Shown here piece by piece: positions 34,492 through 43,170 of a DNA stretch of 64,000 nucleotides; position 1 is the stretch's first letter; each line of letters begins with the position of its first letter. The stretch is taken from contig NZ_JQLL01000001.1 in NCBI RefSeq assembly GCF_000744185.1, positions 2,199,001 through 2,263,000 of the forward strand. The letters run 5' to 3'. The translations under genes were made by a program, and so were the position numbers. Source of the DNA: Carnobacterium funditum DSM 5970. Lineage in GTDB: Bacteria; Bacillota; Bacilli; Lactobacillales; Carnobacteriaceae. A model generated the notes under the pieces. That model saw nothing but the letters and a program-made list of their open reading frames with translations. It searched no databases and was not told the DNA's origin.

Positions 34492-34520
34492 TTGACGAAA
34501 ACATTTACAAGGAGTAAAAT
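34492..34520 (+). promoter_or_regulatory. Promoter of the PTS-nanE operon with overlapping operator-like sequence
   Basis: TTGACG (34492-34497) and TAAAAT (34515-34520) with a 17-base spacer. The spacer sequence GAAAACATTTAC loosely resembles a catabolite-responsive element, which would allow CcpA repression; that part is weak. Confidence 0.55.
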
Positions 34521-34558
34521 GAACGATAGAAAATAAATTAGATAGAGGAGTGGAAAAA

Positions 34559-36097
34559 ATGAAAACCTTTTTTGAAAAAGCACAACAGTTTGGAAAATCA
34601 TTTATGTTACCGATTGCAATCCTTCCTGCAGCAGGATTGTTACTTGGGATTGGAGGAGCATTGTCCAATCCTAATACGATTGTTGCCTATCCAATACTAG
34701 ATATCAGTTGGTTGCAAGCAATATTTACTGTTATGAGTAGTGCCGGGAGTATTGTTTTTGCTAACTTGCCCGTAATATTTGCAGTTGGGGTAGCTATCGG
34801 ATTGGCACGTAATGACAAAGGGACTGCGGCATTAGCGGCTTTAATTGGTTATTTGGTTATGCATTCCACAACGAATGCTATTTTAGGGTTATCCGGTAAC
34901 TTAGTAACCGAAGATTTGGCTTCTGTTGGACAAGGTGTTACGCTAGGCATTCAAACGTTAGAGTCAGGCGTTTTTGGTGGTATATTGGTTGGTGTAATGG
35001 CTTCTTGGTTGCATAATCGTTTTTACAAAATCGAATTGCCACAATACCTTGGTTTCTTTGGAGGCTCTCGTTTTGTACCGATAGTTACTTCATTTGGAGC
35101 CATTATTTTAGGAAGCATTATGTACTTTGTTTGGCCTCTTTTCCAAAGTGTCATTTTTAGCGTTGGAGATGTCGTTAATGCAACAGGTTATATTGGAACA
35201 TTTTTCTACGGATTTATTTTACGCTTATTAGGACCTTTTGGCTTGCATCATATTTTCTATCTCCCATTTTGGCAAACTGCTTTGGGAGGAACATTAGAAG
35301 TTGGCGATAATTTAGTTCAAGGAACGCAAAATATATTTTTTGCACAATTAGCTGATCCTACAACGGCACAATTCTTTGAAGGAACGTCACGCTTTATGTC
35401 TGGTCGTTTTATTACGATGATGTTTGGTTTAGTTGGTGCTGCGCTTGCGATTTATCAAACGGCTAAACTTGAAAATAAAAAAGTAGTTGGTGGTTTGATG
35501 TTGTCAGCTGCATTGACTTCTTTCTTAACAGGTATTACTGAACCCTTAGAATTTTCATTCTTATTCGTCGCACCAGCATTGTATGTCGTTCATGCTTTCT
35601 TTGATGGATTAGCATTTATGTTGGCACATATTTTTGAAATTACCATTGGTCAAACATTCTCAGGTGGATTTATCGACTTCTTACTTTTTGGAGTATTACA
35701 AGGAAATGCTAAAACTCACTGGATTACCGTTGTTTTAATCGGAATCGTTTGGTTCTTCCTATACTATTTCACATTCAAATTCCTTATTTTAAAATTTAAC
35801 TTTAAAACACCAGGGCGTACTGATGAACTAGAAGTAGCAGAAAAAAAAGGAAAACCTGAAGGACGGGCATTAAATATTATTAATGCGTTAGGTGGAGAAG
35901 AAAATGTCATTAACGTTGACAATTGTGCGACACGTTTACGTATAACTGTAAAAGATGGTACAAAGGTAAATCAAGAAGCTTTAAAGGAGACAGGTAGTAA
36001 AGGGGTCTTGATTAGAGGGAATGGCGTACAAGTTATTTACGGACCGCAAGTTACGGTAATTAAAAATGAAGTAACCGAAATATTAGGAGATGAATAA
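34559..36097 (+). CDS. PTS sugar transporter IICB, glucose/N-acetyl-hexosamine family
   Basis: Permease of 512 aa: IIC domain (about 1-410) with FMLPIAILPAAGLLLGIGGAL at the start, GLHHIFYLPFW and TGITEPLEF (substrate-site Glu), and a C-terminal IIB domain with the phosphorylated Cys in NVDNCATRLR. No IIA domain is present, so phosphate must come from another IIA. ATG 34559 lies eight bases after GAGGAG. The next gene, nanE, overlaps or nearly touches it and handles ManNAc-6-phosphate, so N-acetylmannosamine is the likeliest cargo; GlcNAc or glucose cannot be excluded. Confidence 0.85.
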   Translation: MKTFFEKAQQFGKSFMLPIAILPAAGLLLGIGGALSNPNTIVAYPILDISWLQAIFTVMSSAGSIVFANLPVIFAVGVAIGLARNDKGTAALAALIGYLVMHSTTNAILGLSGNLVTEDLASVGQGVTLGIQTLESGVFGGILVGVMASWLHNRFYKIELPQYLGFFGGSRFVPIVTSFGAIILGSIMYFVWPLFQSVIFSVGDVVNATGYIGTFFYGFILRLLGPFGLHHIFYLPFWQTALGGTLEVGDNLVQGTQNIFFAQLADPTTAQFFEGTSRFMSGRFITMMFGLVGAALAIYQTAKLENKKVVGGLMLSAALTSFLTGITEPLEFSFLFVAPALYVVHAFFDGLAFMLAHIFEITIGQTFSGGFIDFLLFGVLQGNAKTHWITVVLIGIVWFFLYYFTFKFLILKFNFKTPGRTDELEVAEKKGKPEGRALNIINALGGEENVINVDNCATRLRITVKDGTKVNQEALKETGSKGVLIRGNGVQVIYGPQVTVIKNEVTEILGDE

Positions 36098-36098
36098 A

Positions 36099-36788
36099 AT
36101 GATAAATATGTTAGATAAAGTTAAATCAAAATTAATTGTCTCATGTCAAGCATTAGAAAATGAGCCATTGCATAGTTCCTATATTATGGGAAGAATGGCT
36201 GTAGCAGTTGAACAAGGCGGAGCTAGTGGGATTAGGGCTAATTCCAGAGAGGATATTATTGAAATCAAAAAAAACACAAACCTTCCAGTGGTTGGTATTG
36301 TAAAACGTGATTACAAGGACTCGGAAATTTATATTACTGCTACAATGAAAGAAATTGATGAATTAGCAGAATCAAAATGCGAAATGATCGCTTTGGATGC
36401 GACATGTCGTAAACGTCACAATGATGAAAAGTTATCTGATTTTGTTACGACTATCCGTTCTAAATACCCAAATATATTATTAATGGCAGATGTTTCAACA
36501 ATTGAAGAAGCAATAGAAGCAGGTAGACTAGGATTTGACTGTGTTTCAACAACCTTAATGGGCTACACAACAGAATCGGAAGGACATAACATTGCTGATA
36601 ATGACTTTGCTAGATTAAAAGAAATCCTGAAAACTGCTAACATTCCCGTTATTGCTGAAGGGCATGTAGATACTCCTGAAAAAGCAAAACGTTGTCAAGA
36701 ACTAGGTGTGTATTCAATGGTTGTTGGTAGTGCGATTACAAGACCACAATTAATTACAAAAGCATTTGTTGACAAAATAAACGAATAA
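36099..36788 (+). CDS. nanE: N-acetylmannosamine-6-phosphate 2-epimerase
   Basis: TIM-barrel enzyme of about 229 aa converting ManNAc-6-phosphate to GlcNAc-6-phosphate. Seen: IVSCQALENEPLHSS at the start, the catalytic Lys in VGIVKRDY, ALDATCRKRH, and the catalytic Glu in VIAEGHVDTP with GSAITRP near the end. ATG 36099 has AGGAG nine bases upstream; the ATG at 36090 overlaps the PTS gene but is too close to the site. No nagA, nagB, nanA or nanK lies nearby, so the product must enter amino-sugar metabolism through genes elsewhere. Confidence 0.93.
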   Translation: MINMLDKVKSKLIVSCQALENEPLHSSYIMGRMAVAVEQGGASGIRANSREDIIEIKKNTNLPVVGIVKRDYKDSEIYITATMKEIDELAESKCEMIALDATCRKRHNDEKLSDFVTTIRSKYPNILLMADVSTIEEAIEAGRLGFDCVSTTLMGYTTESEGHNIADNDFARLKEILKTANIPVIAEGHVDTPEKAKRCQELGVYSMVVGSAITRPQLITKAFVDKINE

Positions 36789-36838
36789 AAAAATAGCAGA
36801 ACCAGGTTAGTAAAATAACCTGGTTCTGCTATTTTTTT
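36787..36838 (+). terminator. Terminator of the PTS-nanE operon
   Basis: A perfect 23-bp stem (AAAAAAATAGCAGAACCAGG and onwards) with a GTAAAA loop and seven T. Confidence 0.92.
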
Positions 36839-37070
36839 ATTGATTAGATAAGAAGAAATTTCCTTTTAGAATAATTTTTTCTTGAGAAAAGTAAATTCCT
36901 AGATTTCCAGAAAGGACATAACGGACAACACAAATGAGAAACAAAAAAATAGCATTTTCAGAACCGAGTAATTTAATAACTTTAATAAAACAAGCAATAG
37001 TTGTATTTGCAGCACCTGTAATAACACGACTAAAGCCCCAGCCACTAATATAAAAACAGTAAAAACTCAT
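36837..37070 (-). pseudogene. Possible C-terminal remnant of a CLC-type chloride channel
   Basis: The 77-codon minus-strand frame reads VITGAANTTIACFIKVIKLL and LICVVRYVLSGNLGIYFSQ, resembling the last two helices of bacterial CLC proteins (GAANTPIAC..., YxVSGxxGIYxSQ). There is no ribosome site, the upstream part is missing, and its end runs into the nanE terminator. The identification is from memory and tentative. Confidence 0.35.
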
Positions 37071-37694
37071 TCACCTAAAAAATCAAAAGGTTTAGCGTGG
37101 GTATTGAAAACTTGGTAAAAAATCGACTGTAATTTAATTGCTTGTTGGATACCCAATTAAGACTAATTAGAAAAAGTATGTTACTAATCTAATCAATATT
37201 TTGAGTATGCCCGTATTCGTATATATTTTTTGAATTAGCATCATTTGATTCTTACTTTCTATTCATTGTAATTTTTAATGTTTGTTTAAACAGGCGTCAT
37301 TAATCATAGGAATTAAGATAATTAAAGGCAAACAGCATCGCCAATTTAGTTGATAAAACAAGAACAGCACTTACTAAAATAAAATTCAAGATTTATACTA
37401 AAGAGGGATAGTCAGAAAAGCTAAAAATAAAAAAATAAGGTTGCTTGTTACAATTAGACTGAAAATGACTAACAATTAAAAAGATCTTTTGAATGAACTA
37501 TTTTTTGTGTTAACAGCTAGATTACAATTTATTGCCATTAGCACTAGAATATTTAGCTATAGAATGATACTATAACGCATAGATGATCTCTAAAAAAGTA
37601 CCATTAGATAAATAGGATGTAGCTTAATGTAATGCTTATCAGTATGGAAAATACGTAAAAAAATATAGAAATTACTTGGAGGACACAACACACT
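37071..37694. other. AT-rich gap ahead of trkA
   Basis: About 620 bases with many stops in all frames. No tRNA, riboswitch core or clear decayed gene was recognised; the right end must carry the trkA promoter. Confidence 0.4.
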
Positions 37695-39071
37695 ATGAAA
37701 ATTGTTATTGTAGGTGGAGGGAAAGTTGGCGAATTTCTTTGTGCCTCACTCTCTACAGAAGGAAATAATGTAATTCTCATTGAAAAAGATAGCAGAATTT
37801 TGGATAGAATTACAAATAAAACAGAAATCATCGGAATAGTTGGTAACGGTGCAAACTATGATGTTCAAATAGAAGCTAATGTACCTGAATGTGATGTGTT
37901 TATTGCAGTAACGGAAATGGATGAGATCAATATGATCGCTTCTATTATAGCAAAGAAATTAGGAGCTAAAAATACCATCTTAAGAGCTAGGAATCGAGAA
38001 TACTCTTCTCATATGGATTTTGTTCGTGAAAGTTTAGGGATTACGATGATGATTAACCCCGAATTAGAAGCTGCCAAATATATGGCTAACTTAATTAAAT
38101 TTCCTTCGGCATTAAGTGTGGAATCATTTGTTTACGGGCGAGTGAATATGGTAGAACTAGAAATTAATGAAAAAAGTAAACTAGACAACATCAATTTAAA
38201 AGAATTTAAAAATCAACATAAAGATATCATGGTTATGATTGTTCTCAGAGGAGATCATGCGTTTATTCCTTTCGGAGACAGTGTCTTAAAAAAGGGAGAT
38301 CGCATCTATGTAACAGGTGGTCAAAAACAACTAAATAAATTTTATAAAGCAGCAGGTTCTTATAAAGAAAAAATCAGATCAGTAATGATAATTGGTGGAG
38401 GAAGAATTACTTATTATTTGTTAACACTATTAGCTCCTTTAAAATTAAACATCAAGGTTATTGAACACAATGAAACAAAAGCAATAGAATTAAGCAGTCA
38501 TTTTCCAGATGTAGTTGTGATCAATGGAGATGGTACCGACCAAATGCTGTTGGACGAGGAACGTATGGAAATGTATGACGCTCTAATTAGTTTGACAGGT
38601 GTGGATGAAGAAAATGTCATTAATTCCATGTATGCTGCAAAAAAAGATATGAAAAAAATTATCACCAAAATAAATCGGATTTCTTTGATGAAAATTCTTG
38701 GTAGTGTAGGTTTACAATCAGTTATTACACCTAAAAGGATTATTGCAAATTCAATCATACGCTTTGTTCGGTCACTAAAAGAATCTCAAGGATCAGACGT
38801 TGAGGCACTTTATCGCCTAGCTGATGATCAAGTAGAGGTCCTTCAGTTTAGAGTAAAGGAAAGCAGTAGAATTATTAATATACCATTGAGTAGGTTGAAT
38901 ACAAAAAATAATCTTTTAATTGCCTATATTGTTAGGAAAAAGAAAGTGATCTTTCCTGATGGAAAAGATGTGATTAAACCAAAAGACTATGTTGTTGTTG
39001 TAAGTTCGAATGGTTTTTTTAACGATATTGATGATATTAGAGAACCAAAGATGGTCAAAAAAAATGAATAA
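37695..39071 (+). CDS. trkA: Potassium uptake regulatory protein TrkA (two RCK domains)
   Basis: Cytosolic protein of 458 aa with two RCK units. Each starts with a Rossmann motif: IVGGGKVGEFLC (about 4-15) and MIIGGGRITYYLL (about 233-245), each followed by a TrkA-C domain (about 140-220 and 370-450). It gates the TrkH channel in response to NAD(H)/ATP-type ligands and, in Firmicutes, cyclic-di-AMP at TrkA-C domains. Its last codons overlap trkH by eight bases. GGAGG precedes the ATG. Confidence 0.93.
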   Translation: MKIVIVGGGKVGEFLCASLSTEGNNVILIEKDSRILDRITNKTEIIGIVGNGANYDVQIEANVPECDVFIAVTEMDEINMIASIIAKKLGAKNTILRARNREYSSHMDFVRESLGITMMINPELEAAKYMANLIKFPSALSVESFVYGRVNMVELEINEKSKLDNINLKEFKNQHKDIMVMIVLRGDHAFIPFGDSVLKKGDRIYVTGGQKQLNKFYKAAGSYKEKIRSVMIIGGGRITYYLLTLLAPLKLNIKVIEHNETKAIELSSHFPDVVVINGDGTDQMLLDEERMEMYDALISLTGVDEENVINSMYAAKKDMKKIITKINRISLMKILGSVGLQSVITPKRIIANSIIRFVRSLKESQGSDVEALYRLADDQVEVLQFRVKESSRIINIPLSRLNTKNNLLIAYIVRKKKVIFPDGKDVIKPKDYVVVVSSNGFFNDIDDIREPKMVKKNE

Positions 39072-40509
39072 GTCCGTTGTGAAATTTATAATCGGGAAAA
39101 TTTTAAGAATTGAAGCTATTTTAATGATTGCTCCTTTGATTGTTAGTTTTATTTATCGAGAAGATGGTTTGTATCAATTTAGTTTTCTAATTATTATAGT
39201 AGTTTTATTTCTCATTAGCTATCTTTTGAGTAGAGGTGAGGTTAACAAAAGGCAGATGTATGCAAAAGAAGGGTTTGTTATTGTTTCATTATCATGGATA
39301 CTGCTTTCATTTTTTGGCTCTTTGCCTTTTGTAATAAGTGGAGACATTCCTTCTCTGATAGATGCCTTTTTTGAAACGAGTAGCGGATTTACAACTACAG
39401 GTTCAAGTATATTAACAGATGTCGAAGCTTTAGCTCACTCTATGTTATTTTGGAGAAGTTTTACCCATTTAGTTGGAGGTATGGGAGTACTTGTTTTTGC
39501 ACTTGCCGTCATGCCACAAACTGGTTCAGAATCTGTTCATATCATGAAAGCAGAAGTACCTGGTCCAGTATTTGGTAAAGTTGTAGCAAAGTTATCAGCT
39601 TCAGCTAGAATTTTATATTTAATTTACCTTTCAATGGCCGCAATCATGGTAGTGCTATTACTTTTTGGTGGAATGAGTTTCTTCGATGCTCTTTTACACG
39701 CCTTTGGTACAGCGGGTACAGGAGGATTTGGTGTCCGGAATGGCAGTATTTTAGCATACGACAGCGCATATATCGATGTCATTTTAAGTGTTGGAATGAT
39801 TTTTTTCGGAATCAACTTTAATTTATATTATTTTATTTTAATTGGAAGTGTAAAAGAGGCGTTTAGCAGTGAAGAACTTCGATGGTATTTTACAATTATC
39901 GGCTCTGCAGTTCTTTTAATTTGCCTAAATATTTATACAAGCTACGAATCAACCGGAACGATGCTAAGAGATGTATTCTTTTCAGTATCTTCAATCATCA
40001 CGACAACCGGTTTTTCAACCGTTAATTTTGGGAACTGGCCGCTTTTTTCTAAGACGATTTTATTGCTCTTAATGTTTTTTGGAGGATGTGCAGGATCAAC
40101 AGCTGGGGGATTAAAAATTTCAAGGGTGGCTTTGCTAACGAAATCTGCTATTGCTGAGTTTAAAAGAATGAGTCAACCTAATCGTATGGTTGTTGTAAAA
40201 CATGAAAAGAAAACAATTGAACGAGATACCATCCGTAGCGTAGTAAACTACTTATTAGTCTATATTGTTATTTTTATAGGTTTAGTATTAATCATTTCGT
40301 TAGACTTTAATGATTTTGAATCTGCATTTAGTTCAATTGTAGCGACATTTAATAATATCGGTCCTGGTTTAGGTCAAGTTGGCCCAATGGGAGGCTATTC
40401 AGGGCTTTCAAACTGGTCTAAAATTTTACTTTCATTTGTGATGATAGCAGGAAGACTTGAAATTTTCCCAATTATTATTTTGTTTTCTAGTAAAACATGG
40501 AAAAGGTGA
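39064..40509 (+). CDS. trkH: Potassium uptake protein TrkH
   Basis: Channel-like transporter of 481 aa with four M1-P-M2 repeats. Selectivity loops seen: TSSGFTTTGSS, FGTAGTGGFG, SSIITTTGFS and NNIGPGLG, matching the TrkH/KtrB pattern. ATG 39064 lies inside the trkA end, so translation is coupled; the ribosome site is weak. Together with TrkA it imports K+, driven by Na+ or H+ or used for osmotic adaptation. A bidirectional terminator follows. Confidence 0.93.
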   Translation: MNKSVVKFIIGKILRIEAILMIAPLIVSFIYREDGLYQFSFLIIIVVLFLISYLLSRGEVNKRQMYAKEGFVIVSLSWILLSFFGSLPFVISGDIPSLIDAFFETSSGFTTTGSSILTDVEALAHSMLFWRSFTHLVGGMGVLVFALAVMPQTGSESVHIMKAEVPGPVFGKVVAKLSASARILYLIYLSMAAIMVVLLLFGGMSFFDALLHAFGTAGTGGFGVRNGSILAYDSAYIDVILSVGMIFFGINFNLYYFILIGSVKEAFSSEELRWYFTIIGSAVLLICLNIYTSYESTGTMLRDVFFSVSSIITTTGFSTVNFGNWPLFSKTILLLLMFFGGCAGSTAGGLKISRVALLTKSAIAEFKRMSQPNRMVVVKHEKKTIERDTIRSVVNYLLVYIVIFIGLVLIISLDFNDFESAFSSIVATFNNIGPGLGQVGPMGGYSGLSNWSKILLSFVMIAGRLEIFPIIILFSSKTWKR

Positions 40510-40524
40510 AAAATGAGTTGCATC

Positions 40525-40567
40525 AAAAAGAGATGAAGACAATTTAATTGTCTTCATCTCTTTTTTA
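40525..40567. terminator. Bidirectional terminator between trkH and the RpiR gene
   Basis: AAAAAGAGATGAAGACAAT pairs perfectly with its complement around TTA, with T runs on both strands. Confidence 0.9.
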
Positions 40568-40569
40568 AT

Positions 40570-41376
40570 TCAATTTAGTTCTAAAGCAAGTAACGTTTTT
40601 TTACGATTAGCTAAGTAAGTCTCATTTTCTAACAGAGCATAACATAATATATCCATGATAAAATAAATAGGAAGTTGACTATTGATAAAGCGCTCATCGA
40701 CAATCGTTCTATTGTCTGAAGCAAATAAAACATCCGTTGCAACCTCAGTTAAACTTGTGTGGTTCCGATTTGTAATAGCAAAAATGGTTGCATGTTCTTT
40801 TTTTGCGGTCTCACAAGTTTGGACAACGGCATCTGATTCACCAGAGTTCGAAATGGCAATCAACAAATCTCCTTCAATTAGTAATGTAGCGCTCATAACC
40901 ATCATGTGAGGATCTGTGACGGCATCAATGACTAAGCCCATCCTGGTAAGACGATTGCCTAGTTCCATAGCGCTTAGACCCGAACTACCTAATCCACAAA
41001 TCATTATCTTATTTGCTTTTTGAATAGCCTGCATTAACTCGGTAATCTGTAATGGATTGATTAATTGAGATGAAGAGTAAATTAATTGGTTGTAATAATC
41101 GGTTATTTTTTCTGTTAATTTAGCAGGTTCAGGTGTCGTTTTCAATTCTTGATCCACCAAAGTTTTAAATTCCGGAAAACTTTGATAATTTAATTTGTGA
41201 CAAAATCGTGTGATGGTTGCATTTGAAGATCCCGTTAACTGTGCTAAGTCTTTGATATTCCATGAATGAACCTTTTTCTGATTCTCTAAAATAAAGTTTG
41301 CAATGTGTTTGTCTTTTTTTGTTAGAAGATTATAATTTTGTGAAATACGATTTGAAAGATTCAGGTTATTTATCAT
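40570..41376 (-). CDS. RpiR/MurR-family transcriptional regulator
   Basis: Regulator of 268 aa with an N-terminal HTH_6 domain (LAQLTGSSNATITRFCHKLN, about residues 44-63) and a C-terminal SIS sugar-phosphate-binding domain (GLGSSGLSAMELGNRL, ISNSGESD). Family members sense phosphosugars. It lies alone, between trkH and a small membrane protein gene; the nearest sugar genes are the PTS/nanE pair 3.8 kb away, so regulation of amino-sugar genes is only a guess. Confidence 0.88.
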   Translation of the reverse strand: MINNLNLSNRISQNYNLLTKKDKHIANFILENQKKVHSWNIKDLAQLTGSSNATITRFCHKLNYQSFPEFKTLVDQELKTTPEPAKLTEKITDYYNQLIYSSSQLINPLQITELMQAIQKANKIMICGLGSSGLSAMELGNRLTRMGLVIDAVTDPHMMVMSATLLIEGDLLIAISNSGESDAVVQTCETAKKEHATIFAITNRNHTSLTEVATDVLFASDNRTIVDERFINSQLPIYFIMDILCYALLENETYLANRKKTLLALELN

Positions 41377-41524
41377 ATTGTAGACCTACCTATACATTCA
41401 TTTTTCTTTTAGAATACCATTTTACAATACGTTATACAAAGAAGTTAATCAGACAATTCATTTTAAGTAGATGGTGACATATAGTTATAAAGGCACAATA
41501 AACTAAGCTAATGTTCACATCCAT

Positions 41525-41556
41525 AAAAACAGAGAAGAGTTATCTTCTCTGTTTTT
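41525..41556 (-). terminator. Terminator of the 57-aa membrane protein gene
   Basis: AAAAACAGAGAAGA pairs with TCTTCTCTGTTTTT around GTTA; read on the minus strand it ends in five T. Confidence 0.8.
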
Positions 41557-41592
41557 ATAGTATGGATTAAACGACTTATTTTTTAAAGGCTA

Positions 41593-41766
41593 TTAATAGC
41601 GGTGTATATCTTTTCCTAATACAAAGGCCAATGCAAAAATAAAAAAACCAATTAAAATGAAAATAGATCCAATAATAGGATCACCTGATTCAACAGGACC
41701 AAAATAACCAAAAATAATAAAGATAAGTCCAATAATAAGCATAATTTTTCCGAAAATAGTAAACAA
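41593..41766 (-). CDS. Small 57-aa membrane protein
   Basis: TTG start at 41766 with AGAGGTG five to six bases upstream. The protein has two predicted membrane helices, IMLIIGLIFIIFGYFG and GSIFILIGFFIFALAFVL, joined by a short acidic loop PVESGDP, and ends GKDIHRY. A terminator lies directly downstream. No known family is recognised; the ribosome site, codon pattern and terminator support a real gene. Confidence 0.6.
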   Translation of the reverse strand: MFTIFGKIMLIIGLIFIIFGYFGPVESGDPIIGSIFILIGFFIFALAFVLGKDIHRY

Positions 41767-41958
41767 AACAGCACCTCTGTAAATAATCTATTATCAAGAA
41801 TAGTATAACGAGAAAAAAGAATAGTTCATAACAATATGAAAAAATAAAATAGAATTCTAAAGAGAAAACAATTTTCTTTTTTATTTGTGAAGATAACAAG
41901 TTTTCTTTCTAACTCCGTGTTAAACTAATACTTGAGTTTCAAGCAAAGGAGAGAGAAG

Positions 41959-42870
41959 ATGAAACAAAATTTTGGACGATTAGGACTTTTACTCGTTACG
42001 GTTATATGGGGGGCAGGATACGTTGTTAGTGATGTAGCATTGAACGTTTTAAATCCTTACCAATTGATGACTGGACGTTTTTTACTAGCTTTTATTGCAA
42101 TCTTAATCCTATTTTCAAATAAGATAAAAAACATAACAAAAAAAGCAGCAACAAGAGGCAGTATATTGGGTGTTATTTTATATTTAGCTTTTTTGTTTCA
42201 AACAGTGGGATTAAATTATACCACGCCATCTAAAAATGCTTTCTTAACCGCTGTAAATGTTGTATTGGTTCCTTTTATTGGATTAGTTTTATATAAAAAT
42301 AAAATTGCATTAAGAGCCTACCTAGGTGCTTTTCTATCTATTATAGGAATAGGGTTACTTTCGTTAGATGGTTTTAATGGGTTTAATTTAGGAGATTTTC
42401 TAACATTAATTGGAGCAGTCTTTTTTTCGTTCCAAATTATTTTAACTAGCCGCTTTGTTCGAACAGAAAATATTTTTTCAATTATGATTGTTCAAATGGG
42501 TGTAGCAGCCTTATGTGGAATAGTCGTTATGTTTTTCAGAGGAGACCCTATACCAGATTTTACCTTGATGGGTACTCTATCAGTTGCGTATTTAGGCTTT
42601 TTTTGTACGATGTTTGGGTTTATGCTTCAAACAGCAGCCCAACGATTTACTGCAGATACAGAAACAGCTGTCATCCTTTCGATGGAATCATTATGGGGAA
42701 TGCTGTTTTCAATCATTCTTTTACATGAACTCGTGACGGTTCAGACGGGAATAGGAGCAGCGTTAATTTTAATTGGCGTACTAGTATCAGAAATTGATAT
42801 AAAAAAAGTGATACTTAAAAATAATCAAAAAAATAGAAGAGTTAAAATAGCAGAAAAAACATTAAATTGA
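41959..42870 (+). CDS. EamA/DMT-superfamily transporter
   Basis: Membrane protein of 303 aa with ten helices in two EamA repeats (WGAGYVVSDVALNVLNPYQL near the start; ESLWGMLFSIILLHE near the end). ATG 41959 is preceded by AAAGGAGAG; an upstream start at 41932 has none. The cargo is unknown; many relatives export amino acids or other metabolites. It stands on the same strand as the gcv genes but 300 bases ahead, with a small gene between. Confidence 0.85.
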   Translation: MKQNFGRLGLLLVTVIWGAGYVVSDVALNVLNPYQLMTGRFLLAFIAILILFSNKIKNITKKAATRGSILGVILYLAFLFQTVGLNYTTPSKNAFLTAVNVVLVPFIGLVLYKNKIALRAYLGAFLSIIGIGLLSLDGFNGFNLGDFLTLIGAVFFSFQIILTSRFVRTENIFSIMIVQMGVAALCGIVVMFFRGDPIPDFTLMGTLSVAYLGFFCTMFGFMLQTAAQRFTADTETAVILSMESLWGMLFSIILLHELVTVQTGIGAALILIGVLVSEIDIKKVILKNNQKNRRVKIAEKTLN

Positions 42871-42917
42871 TGAGACAATTGGAGAAAAAGAGTACACTAA
42901 TGAAAAGGAGCGATTAA

Positions 42918-43115
42918 ATGGATATGAGAGATGTGGGAAAAGCAACACGTGTTTTATCTAGTGTCGTTGGTGTAACGGTGATGGCTTATGGTATTTATTT
43001 ATTAACGGCAAAAGAAACACCGGAAATTGATGAAACTCCTCAGTCTTCTCTTGAACAATCGGTTTCTTCGTCATCAGAAAGTAGAGAGAGTACAACTAGT
43101 CAGTCAATAGATTAA
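42918..43115 (+). CDS. Small membrane protein with Ser/Glu-rich tail
   Basis: Protein of 65 aa: one membrane helix (VLSSVVGVTVMAYGIYLLTA, about 13-32) and a tail rich in Ser, Thr, Glu and Gln. AAAAGGAG precedes the ATG. It lies 55 bases upstream of gcvT and may share its transcript. No family recognised. Confidence 0.65.
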   Translation: MDMRDVGKATRVLSSVVGVTVMAYGIYLLTAKETPEIDETPQSSLEQSVSSSSESRESTTSQSID

Positions 43116-43170
43116 ATTAGATAAGATTATGCTGATGTTACAAGCAAGCTAATAAGAATGGAGGAATAAA

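Noticed and set aside
37071-37694. Cyclic-di-AMP (ydaO) riboswitch before trkA
   Set aside because: Searched by eye for the conserved GCCG and GGGGAACC core and found none.
43116-43170. Glycine riboswitch before gcvT
   Set aside because: The leader is only 55 bases and lacks the conserved GGAGAG and tandem aptamer pattern.
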